From positions 1 through 64,000 of the forward strand of contig JBLZWL010000098.1 in assembly GCA_049194865.1 (NCBI GenBank): a stretch of DNA of 64,000 nucleotides. Reading direction: 5' to 3'. The notes beneath the pieces are model-generated. The model made no database searches. It saw only the letters and a program-made list of their open reading frames with translations, and had not been told where the DNA came from. This document shows, piece after piece, positions 57,975 through 64,000 of this stretch. Both the position numbers and the translations under genes were made by a program. Source of the stretch: Myxococcus terminator_A (GTDB lineage Bacteria > Myxococcota > Myxococcia > Myxococcales > Myxococcaceae). Position 1 is the stretch's first letter; each line of letters begins with the position of its first letter.

Positions 57975-59504
57975 ATGTCCCACGACACGAAACTGCTCGA
58001 GAAGATCGCCCAGGTTGAGAAGGGTGGCGCGCCGAAGTACCACGCGAAGAACCAGGAGGCCGGCAAGCTGTTCGCGCGTGAGCGCATCCGCCTGCTCGTC
58101 GATGAGGGCTCCTTCGTCGAGGACGCGAAGCTCGCCAACAACCTGGACGCGGAGCTGCCCTCGGACGGTGTCGTCATCGGCCTGGGCAAGGTGGCCGGGC
58201 GCACGGTGGCCATCATGGCCAACGACTCCACGGTGAAGGCCGGGAGCTGGGGTGCCCGCACGGTGGAGAAGATTCTCCGCATCCAGGAGACGGCCCGCTC
58301 GCTGCGCTGCCCGCTGCTCTACCTGGTGGACTCCGCCGGTGCCCGCATCACCGATCAGGTGGAGATGTTCCCCGGCCGCCGAGGCGCCGGCCGCATCTTC
58401 TACAACGAGGTGCACATGTCCGGGGACGTGCCCCAGGTGTGCCTGCTCTTCGGACCCTCGGCCGCGGGTGGCGCGTACATCCCCGCGTTCTGCGACCTGG
58501 TCATCATGGTGGACGGCAACGCCTCCATGTACCTGGGCAGCCCGCGCATGGCGGAGATGGTGATTGGCGAGAAGGTGACGCTGGAGGAGATGGGCGGCGC
58601 GAAGATGCACTGCTCCATCTCCGGCTGTGGCGACGTGCTGGTGAAGTCGGAGCAGGAGGCCATCGCCGCGGCGAAGAACTACCTGAGCTACTTCCCGGAG
58701 AACTGCAGCCAGCTGCCGCCGCGCGCGGAGTCCAAGGCGCCCAAGGCCAGCGGGAAGAAGGTCGAGGAGATCGTCCCCGTCGACCAGAACAAGCCCTTCG
58801 ACATGCACGCCCTCATCACCGAGCTCATCGACGAGGGGAGCTGGTTCGAGGTGAAGAAGCTCTTCGCCCAGGAGCTGATCACCGGCCTGGCCCGCATCGA
58901 CGGCCGCCCGGTGGGAATCATCGCCAACCAGCCCAAGTACAAGGGCGGCGTGCTCTTCGTGGACAGCGCGGACAAGGCTGCCCGGTTCATCTGGTTGTGT
59001 GATGCCTTCAACATTCCGCTGCTCTACATGGCGGACGTGCCGGGCTTCATGATCGGCACCAAGGTGGAGCGCGCGGGCATCATCCGCTCCGGCGCGAAGA
59101 TGATCTCCGCCGTGTCCGAGGCCAGCGTGCCCCGCATCTGCCTCGTCGTCCGCAAGGCGTACGGCGCGGGCCTGTACGCCATGAGCGGCCCGGGCTTCGC
59201 GCCGGAGGCCACCCTGGCGCTGCCCGGGGCGATGATCGCCGTCATGGGCCCGGAGGCGGCCGTCAACGCCGTCTACTACAACAAGATCCAAGAGCTGCCC
59301 GAGGCCGAGCGCCCCGCCTACGTCCAGAAGCTGCGCGACGAGTACAGGGCGGACGTGGACATCTACAAGCTGGCCAGCGAGCTGGTCATCGATGACATCG
59401 TCCCCGGCGAGCGCCTCCGCCACGAGCTGACCCAGCGGTACGGGCTGTACGCGTCGCGCCAGACGCCTCGGGCCGAAAAGAAGCACGGCGTCTACCCCGT
59501 TTGA
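57975..59504 (+). CDS. Acyl-CoA carboxylase, carboxyltransferase subunit
   Basis: 509 residues from the ATG at 57975. Crotonase-type carboxyltransferase of the propionyl/methylcrotonyl/acetyl-CoA carboxylase beta family: FGPSAAGGAYIPAFCD and the second-half LPGAMIAVMGPEAAVNAVYYNKI are typical. It moves a carboxyl group from biotin to an acyl-CoA. The biotin carboxylase and carrier subunits are not in the window. Propionyl-CoA and methylcrotonyl-CoA are both possible substrates; context with HMG-CoA lyase and a hydratase favours leucine degradation, weakly. Confidence 0.9.
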   Translation: MSHDTKLLEKIAQVEKGGAPKYHAKNQEAGKLFARERIRLLVDEGSFVEDAKLANNLDAELPSDGVVIGLGKVAGRTVAIMANDSTVKAGSWGARTVEKILRIQETARSLRCPLLYLVDSAGARITDQVEMFPGRRGAGRIFYNEVHMSGDVPQVCLLFGPSAAGGAYIPAFCDLVIMVDGNASMYLGSPRMAEMVIGEKVTLEEMGGAKMHCSISGCGDVLVKSEQEAIAAAKNYLSYFPENCSQLPPRAESKAPKASGKKVEEIVPVDQNKPFDMHALITELIDEGSWFEVKKLFAQELITGLARIDGRPVGIIANQPKYKGGVLFVDSADKAARFIWLCDAFNIPLLYMADVPGFMIGTKVERAGIIRSGAKMISAVSEASVPRICLVVRKAYGAGLYAMSGPGFAPEATLALPGAMIAVMGPEAAVNAVYYNKIQELPEAERPAYVQKLRDEYRADVDIYKLASELVIDDIVPGERLRHELTQRYGLYASRQTPRAEKKHGVYPV

Positions 59505-59522
59505 GTAGAGAATCTTGCCCTG

Positions 59523-59554
59523 CCCGGAAGGCGCGCTGCCTTCCGGGACCCTTT
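59523..59554 (+). terminator. Rho-independent terminator of the carboxylase gene
   Basis: CCCGGAAGGC (59523-59532) pairs with GCCTTCCGGG (59538-59547), a perfect 10-bp stem with a five-base loop, followed by acccttt. It lies 20 bases before the next start. Confidence 0.65.
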
Positions 59555-59573
59555 GCTATAGATCCTCCCGACC

Positions 59574-60719
59574 ATGGACTTTGAACTTCCCGAAAGTCAT
59601 CGCGCCCTCCAGTCCTCCCTCCGCGACTTCTGCGAGCGCAAGGTGAAGCCCTTCGCGAGCCAGTGGGACAAGGAGGAGAAGTTCCCGATGGACGTGGTGA
59701 AGGAGCTGGGCCAGCTCGGCGTCATGGGCATCCTCGTCTCGGAGAAGTACGGCGGGGCGGACATGGACTCGCTCGCCGTGGCCGTGGCCGTGGAGGAGAT
59801 CGCCCGCTACGACGGCTCGCTCGCCCTCACGGTGGCCAGCCACAACGGCCTGGGCACCAGCCACCTGCGCGTCTTCGGCAACGAGACGCAGCACGCGAAG
59901 TACCTGCCTCGGCTCGCCTCCGCGGAGGCCCTGGGCGCCTGGGGCCTGACGGAGCCCGGGTCCGGCTCGGACGCGTCCGGAATGAAGACGACGGCGGTGC
60001 GCCAGGGCAAGAACTGGGTGCTCAACGGCACCAAGATGTTCATCACCCAGGGCACCGTGGGCGACGTCTTCGTCGTCCTCGCGGTGACGTCTCCGGAGAA
60101 GCGCCAGAAGGGTGTCACGGCGTTCCTGCTGGAGAAGGGGATGCCCGGGTTCAGCCAGCGCGCCATCCACGGCAAGTTGGGCATGCGCTCGTCGGACACG
60201 GCGGAGCTGGTGCTGGAGAACGTGGAGGTCCCCGACGAGAACCGCGTCGGCGCGGTCGACCACGGCTTCATCGACACGATGAAGATCCTCGACAAGGGCC
60301 GCATCACCATCGGCGCGCTGTCGGTGGGCCTGGCCCGGGGCGCGCTGGAGGAGTCGGTGCGCTACTCCAAGGACCGCACCGCCTTCGGTCAGCCCATCTC
60401 CGAGTTCCAGGCCCTGCGCTGGATGATGGCGGACATGAAGACGGAGACGGACGCGGCGCGGCTGCTCGTCCACCGCGCGGCGCGACTGGCCGACGCGGGT
60501 CAGCCGTACTCCAAGGAGGCCTCCATGGCGAAGCTGTTCGCCTCCGAGGTCGCCATGCGCGCGGCCTCCAAGGCGGTGCAGATCCACGGGGGCTACGGCT
60601 ACACCCGTGAATTCCCCGTTGAGCGCTACCTCCGCGACGCCAAATTGTGTGAAATTGGAGAGGGAACGAGCGAGATCCAACGCACCATCATCGCGAGAGA
60701 GACCTTCAAAGGGGCTTGA
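59574..60719 (+). CDS. Acyl-CoA dehydrogenase
   Basis: 381 residues, FAD-dependent. Typical motifs: GAWGLTEPGSGSD (FAD contact), QIHGGYGYTREFPVERYLRDAK and the catalytic Glu in CEIGEGTSEIQR. In isovaleryl-CoA dehydrogenase this Glu position is replaced by Gly or Ala, so this is more likely a short-chain or butyryl-type enzyme. It makes the first double bond in acyl-CoA oxidation, with ETF as acceptor. Its stop overlaps the start of the next gene (TGATG). Confidence 0.93.
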   Translation: MDFELPESHRALQSSLRDFCERKVKPFASQWDKEEKFPMDVVKELGQLGVMGILVSEKYGGADMDSLAVAVAVEEIARYDGSLALTVASHNGLGTSHLRVFGNETQHAKYLPRLASAEALGAWGLTEPGSGSDASGMKTTAVRQGKNWVLNGTKMFITQGTVGDVFVVLAVTSPEKRQKGVTAFLLEKGMPGFSQRAIHGKLGMRSSDTAELVLENVEVPDENRVGAVDHGFIDTMKILDKGRITIGALSVGLARGALEESVRYSKDRTAFGQPISEFQALRWMMADMKTETDAARLLVHRAARLADAGQPYSKEASMAKLFASEVAMRAASKAVQIHGGYGYTREFPVERYLRDAKLCEIGEGTSEIQRTIIARETFKGA

Positions 60720-61576
60720 TGGAAACGGCACGGCTGGAGGGACTCGGGCTTCAAGTACGTGAGGATGTGGCCGGCATCGAAGCGGTGCTGGACCTGGAGT
60801 CGTCGCCTCTCGTCAATCCCGTGACCAAGGCGTTCATCGCCGAGGTGACCTTCCAGGTGATGGGGGACCGGCTCATCCCCATCTCCCCGGCGGCGGTGGT
60901 GGGGCTGGCGCCCATCCTCGTCGGCGCCCTCAGCGACGTGGCGGATATCGAAGCGCTGCTGTCGGACGCCTTCAACGAGCACATCTTCCATGTCCAGCGC
61001 CGCTCGGCGGAGCTCCAGGTGCTGGGGCTGGTGCCGCGCGTGGACCAGGACACCCTGGAGCTGTCCACCGAGGTGGTGGAGGGGGACCTCACCGTCCTGC
61101 TCGCGGCGGACCGGCTGGGCAACTTCCGCATCGCCCGCGCGCAGCGGGACAAGGCTGACGTGGGCGGCGGTGCGGGGCACACGCTGGAGCTGTCGGAGTT
61201 CCGGGAGCGCGCGGCGCTGACGGGCTATCTGGCGGCGCTGCTGGGAGAGCCGGCGAGCCGCCCCCAGCCCGCGGGCGCGGGGCTGGTGCGCTTTTCGGAC
61301 ATCGTGGAGAAGTTTGGCGCGGAGTCGTTGGTTCCGCCCCGGAGCAGCCTGGAGCTGCTGGCGCAGTTGCAGGTGGAGGGCCGGCCGTACCGCTTCGCCG
61401 CCGCGAGGGTGGCGGGGCGCACCTTCCGGGGGCTCCTCGCGGGGGCCCAGGGCAAGGTGTGGGCGGGCCGGTTCGAGCTGGATGAATTCCCGGGCATTGC
61501 CCGGATGGTGGCGGCGCTGCTGAAAGTTCGTCCCGAGGCCGTGAGGCTGGTGGGACCGGACGCGCCTCAGGAGTGA
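60719..61576 (+). CDS. Protein of unknown function coupled to acyl-CoA dehydrogenase
   Basis: 285 residues from the ATG that overlaps the dehydrogenase stop. It has no signal peptide or clear membrane segment; residues ~50-85 are hydrophobic-helical. Sequence is mixed alpha/beta with no motif I recognise. The next gene (rnc) starts 10 bases later. Translational coupling to the dehydrogenase suggests a tie to lipid metabolism, but nothing in the sequence proves it. Confidence 0.75.
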   Translation: METARLEGLGLQVREDVAGIEAVLDLESSPLVNPVTKAFIAEVTFQVMGDRLIPISPAAVVGLAPILVGALSDVADIEALLSDAFNEHIFHVQRRSAELQVLGLVPRVDQDTLELSTEVVEGDLTVLLAADRLGNFRIARAQRDKADVGGGAGHTLELSEFRERAALTGYLAALLGEPASRPQPAGAGLVRFSDIVEKFGAESLVPPRSSLELLAQLQVEGRPYRFAAARVAGRTFRGLLAGAQGKVWAGRFELDEFPGIARMVAALLKVRPEAVRLVGPDAPQE

Positions 61577-61585
61577 GAGACGTCC

Positions 61586-62392
61586 GTGGAGAAGCTGAGT
61601 CCGTCGGAGCGGGTGGAGTTCCTGGAGAAGCGTCTGGGGCTGGGGTTCTCGCGCAGGGAGATCGCGCTCGAGGCCCTGACCCACAAGACCTACGTCAACG
61701 AGACGCGGGATAAAGATCTCAAGGACAACCAGCGGTTGGAGTTCCTGGGAGACTCGGTCGTGAACCTGGCCGTCAGCCACCGGCTGATGGAGCGCTTCCC
61801 GGGCATGCCCGAGGGCGACCTCACCAAGATGCGCGCCCGCATCGTGAACGAGGACGGCCTGGCCCGGGTGGCCCGCACCATCCCCCTGGGAGACCTGCTC
61901 CTCCTGGGCCGGGGCGAGCTCCTGTCGGGCGGCCGCGAGAAGAACTCCGTGCTGGCGGACGCGCTGGAGGCCGTCTTCGGCGCCGTCTACCTCTGCGCGG
62001 GCCTGGAGCCCGCCGTGTCGCTGGTGGACCGGTGCTTCGCGGAGCTCTTGGACGAGGTCTGCAGCGGCCAGGGGAGGCTGGACTACAAGACGCTCCTCCA
62101 GGAGATGGCGCACGAGAAGCTCAAGCTGTCGCCTCGCTACCGGGTGGTTTCGGAGGCGGGCCCGGAGCACTCGAAGGTCTTCGAGGTGGAGGTGACGCTC
62201 GGAGAGGTGCCCTTCGCCCGGGCCTCCGGCCGCAGCAAGAAGGAGGCGGAGCAGTACGCGGCGCAGGCCACTTTGGAGCGAATCAAACAGGACGCCGCCG
62301 CCGCGAGCGCCGCCCCGCCCACCCCCGAGGGAGGACCCGCCCCGGTGGAGCCTCCCACCCCGGAAGTGCCACCGGACGACACCTCGGCGTGA
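61586..62392 (+). CDS. rnc: Ribonuclease III
   Basis: 268 residues from a GTG. The RNase III signature NQRLEFLGDSVVNL (about 48-61) carries the metal-binding Glu and Asp. The double-stranded RNA-binding domain (about 160-230) has DYKTLLQEMAHEKLKLSPRY and RSKKEAEQYAAQATLERI. A Pro/Ala tail of ~35 residues is extra compared with E. coli (226 residues). It cuts rRNA precursors and duplex RNA. era starts about 1.5 kb downstream with two cyclophilin genes in between, a variation on the common rnc-era order. Confidence 0.95.
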   Translation: MEKLSPSERVEFLEKRLGLGFSRREIALEALTHKTYVNETRDKDLKDNQRLEFLGDSVVNLAVSHRLMERFPGMPEGDLTKMRARIVNEDGLARVARTIPLGDLLLLGRGELLSGGREKNSVLADALEAVFGAVYLCAGLEPAVSLVDRCFAELLDEVCSGQGRLDYKTLLQEMAHEKLKLSPRYRVVSEAGPEHSKVFEVEVTLGEVPFARASGRSKKEAEQYAAQATLERIKQDAAAASAAPPTPEGGPAPVEPPTPEVPPDDTSA

Positions 62393-62436
62393 AACCCCTT
62401 GGTGGGGAAGGGGGTGGGGAATAAGGTGCCGCGCCC

Positions 62437-63156
62437 ATGCGCCCCTCCTCCCCCCTCCGTCTGACGTTCGCGCTGGTGGCCTGCCTGGTGGCGGGAACCG
62501 CTGTCGCCGCGGCACCGGCGGGCAAGTGGACGAAGAAGGTGGCGGCGGGCAAGGACCTCTTCGCCACGCTCAAGACGAGCCAGGGCGACATCACCGTCCG
62601 CCTCTTCACCCAGGACGCCCCGAAGACGGTGGCGAACTTCGTGGGCCTGGCCACGGGTGAGAAGGAGTGGAGGGACCCCAAGTCCGGAGACATGTCGAAG
62701 AAGCCGCTGTACGACGGCACGGTGTTCCACCGCGTCATCCCGGGCTTCATGGTTCAGGGCGGAGACCCCACGGGCACCGGCTCGGGTGACCCGGGCTACC
62801 GCTTCGAGGACGAGTTCTACAACGGCCACACCTTCGACAAGCCGGGCCAGCTGGCCATGGCCAACCGGGGGCCGGGGACCAACGGCAGCCAGTTCTTCAT
62901 CACCACCGGCGCGCCTGCGCACCTGACGAACAAGCACACGCTCTTCGGCGAGGTGGTGAAGGGCTACGACGTCGTGGAGAAGATTGGCGCCGTGGCGCGT
63001 GACAACCGGGACCGGCCGCAGACGCCGGTGGTGCTCACCCGGGTGGTGCTGAGCGACAAGGCGCCTCCAGGCGTCGTCATCCCGAAAAAGGGGCGGACGG
63101 CGGATGCCCCGGTGGCGCCGAAGCCCGAGAGAGCTCGGCCCGAGTCCCCCCAGTAG
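62437..63156 (+). CDS. Peptidyl-prolyl cis-trans isomerase (cyclophilin), exported
   Basis: 239 residues. The N-terminus (LTFALVACLVAGTAVAAAP) is a signal peptide, so it works in the periplasm or at the surface. The cyclophilin core has FHRVIPGFMVQGGDPTGTG, GQLAMANRGPGTNGSQFFI and HTLFGEVVKGYDVV, with the active-site Arg and Phe. The C-terminal ~40 residues are extra and basic. A second cyclophilin gene, without signal, follows 80 bases on. Confidence 0.93.
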   Translation: MRPSSPLRLTFALVACLVAGTAVAAAPAGKWTKKVAAGKDLFATLKTSQGDITVRLFTQDAPKTVANFVGLATGEKEWRDPKSGDMSKKPLYDGTVFHRVIPGFMVQGGDPTGTGSGDPGYRFEDEFYNGHTFDKPGQLAMANRGPGTNGSQFFITTGAPAHLTNKHTLFGEVVKGYDVVEKIGAVARDNRDRPQTPVVLTRVVLSDKAPPGVVIPKKGRTADAPVAPKPERARPESPQ

Positions 63157-63236
63157 GACAGGCGGGATTCGAGGGCAGTGGACGAGAAACGGGCTCGCTG
63201 CTTCAGCGGGCCCCACCAGCAGGACGGGAGGGCAGC

Positions 63237-63788
63237 ATGGGAATGATGGAAGAAGCCCGCGCGGGCAATGACCTTTACGCCACCTTCGACACCACGCAGG
63301 GGCAGATTGTCGTGAAGCTGTTCCCGAAGGACGCCCCGGATTCGGTGGCGAGCTTCGTGGGTCTGGCGACGGGAGAGCTCGAGTTCACCGACCCGAAGAC
63401 GCAGGAGAAGACGAAGCGCCCGTTCTATGACGGCACCGTCTTCCACCGCGTCATCGACGGCTTCATGGTTCAGGGCGGCTGTCCGCTCGGCTCCGGCCGT
63501 GGCAACCCTGGCTTCAACGTGAAGGACGAGTTCCAGTCTGGCAGGAAGTTCGACAAGGTGGGCCTGCTGGCGATGGCGAACATCGGCCGGCCTCACACCA
63601 ACGGCAGCCAGTTCTTCCTCACCACGTCGCTGCCGACGTACCTCAACAACAAGCACACCATCTTCGGCGAGGTCGTGAAGGGCTACGACATCGTGGAGAA
63701 GATCAGCAAGGTGGCCCGGGATGGCGATGACCGTCCCCGCACGCCCGTGACGGTCAGCAAGCTGACCATCTCGACGACCCAGCCGTAG
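63237..63788 (+). CDS. Peptidyl-prolyl cis-trans isomerase (cyclophilin), cytoplasmic
   Basis: 183 residues from the ATG at 63237, which has GGGAGGG upstream (ATG at 63243 is an alternative). No signal peptide. The core FHRVIDGFMVQGGCPLGSG, GLLAMANIGRPHTNGSQFFL and HTIFGEVVKGYDIV is that of a PpiB-type cyclophilin. It is ~60% similar by eye to the exported paralog upstream, so the pair arose by tandem duplication. Confidence 0.94.
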   Translation: MGMMEEARAGNDLYATFDTTQGQIVVKLFPKDAPDSVASFVGLATGELEFTDPKTQEKTKRPFYDGTVFHRVIDGFMVQGGCPLGSGRGNPGFNVKDEFQSGRKFDKVGLLAMANIGRPHTNGSQFFLTTSLPTYLNNKHTIFGEVVKGYDIVEKISKVARDGDDRPRTPVTVSKLTISTTQP

Positions 63789-63800
63789 GCTGCCCGCCTG

Positions 63801-63840
63801 ACCACCGCCCCGGGCAGACGCCGGGGGTGGTGGTTCTGTT
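63801..63840 (+). terminator. Probable terminator after the cyclophilin gene
   Basis: ACCACCGCCCCGG (63801-63813) pairs with CCGGGGGTGGTGGT (63821-63834) with one bulged base, followed by TCTGTT. Confidence 0.6.
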
Positions 63841-63912
63841 ATAGGGCGCTGTTGGAAGTTCCCCCTCAGGGGCTCCCAGCCACATAGGGACTCCCAGACC
63901 ACCTTCGAAGCA

Positions 63913-64000
63913 ATGGCCTCTCCCAAGAACCACCGCAGCGGCTTCGCCGCGCTCATCGGACGCCCCAATGTGGGCAAGAGCACCCTGCTCAACGCGCTCA
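63913..64000 (+). CDS. era: GTPase Era, N-terminal end (partial)
   Basis: 29 residues are visible and the gene leaves the window. The P-loop GRPNVGKSTLLNAL directly after SGFAAL is the Era N-terminus. Era helps mature 16S rRNA and the 30S subunit. It fits the usual rnc-era neighbourhood, here split by two cyclophilin genes. Confidence 0.88.
   Translation, partial: MASPKNHRSGFAALIGRPNVGKSTLLNAL

Overview
The window is high-GC, densely coded bacterial chromosome with almost no intergenic space. The gene content points to a myxobacterium, most likely Myxococcaceae (Myxococcus or a close relative): a kinase-like protein with a PEGA tail, many response regulators with unusual output domains, paired M16 peptidases, a PilZ protein, an MlaFED/MlaD set, many secreted proteins with acidic or Pro/Gly-rich linkers, and frequent GTG/TTG starts with ATGA/GTGA overlaps. 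This assignment is inference from gene content and style; there is no rRNA or other marker to confirm it.

Layout. 1-5.5 kb: tail of an unknown gene, a secreted protein, a membrane-anchored beta-rich/HEAT-repeat protein and a HAD-family 5'-nucleotidase on the minus strand. 5.5-12.1 kb: a tight plus-strand run with a zinc-ribbon coiled-coil protein, a probable pseudokinase with a PEGA domain, a LuxR-type response regulator, two M16 peptidases (one active, one lacking the zinc motif) and an RluA-type pseudouridine synthase. 12.1-14.9 kb: minus-strand envelope proteins and a zinc-ribbon protein. 15-18.3 kb: MlaE, MlaF and MlaD-like lipid transporter genes, with a sigma-54-like promoter before mlaD. 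18.4-23.5 kb: PfkB sugar kinase, PilZ protein, metallophosphoesterase, lipoprotein, phosphatidylserine decarboxylase and HisRS, ending in a clear terminator.

23.6-29.0 kb is the most interesting region. It holds an apparently complete cassette: a soluble S26B-like peptidase, a PqqD-like peptide-binding protein, a lipoprotein, a 1031-residue secreted beta-propeller protein, a 59-residue peptide with a YxxP motif and two C-terminal cysteines, and an HPr-kinase-like protein. It looks like a ribosomally made, modified peptide (RiPP-like) system without any of the usual cyclases or radical SAM enzymes. miaA and an HdeD-like membrane protein follow.

30.7-32.5 kb is an IS1182-family element inserted exactly at the stop codon of a flavoprotein-receiver fusion gene. 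32.5-38.7 kb is signalling: the fusion gene, a receiver-GGDEF protein, a TPR-like membrane protein, tRNA-Leu, a receiver-cupin protein and an RsmB-like methyltransferase. 38.8-41.9 kb holds a coiled-coil protein, tRNA-Ala, a TolC-like protein and MlaC. 42-49.6 kb looks like a sphingolipid locus: serine palmitoyltransferase, a GNAT-type ceramide synthase candidate and a CerR-like reductase on the minus strand, divergent from an MMPL exporter and a PAP2 enzyme. 49.7-60.7 kb carries an aminotransferase, a methyltransferase, HMG-CoA lyase, a transducer, a Tim44/zinc-ribbon/TerB protein, enoyl-CoA hydratase, acyl-CoA carboxylase and acyl-CoA dehydrogenase. 60.7-64 kb holds an unknown gene, rnc, two cyclophilins and the start of era.

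Starts were chosen from Shine-Dalgarno signals, family alignment from memory and overlap with the gene before. Family calls rest on motifs read by eye; no database search was run.
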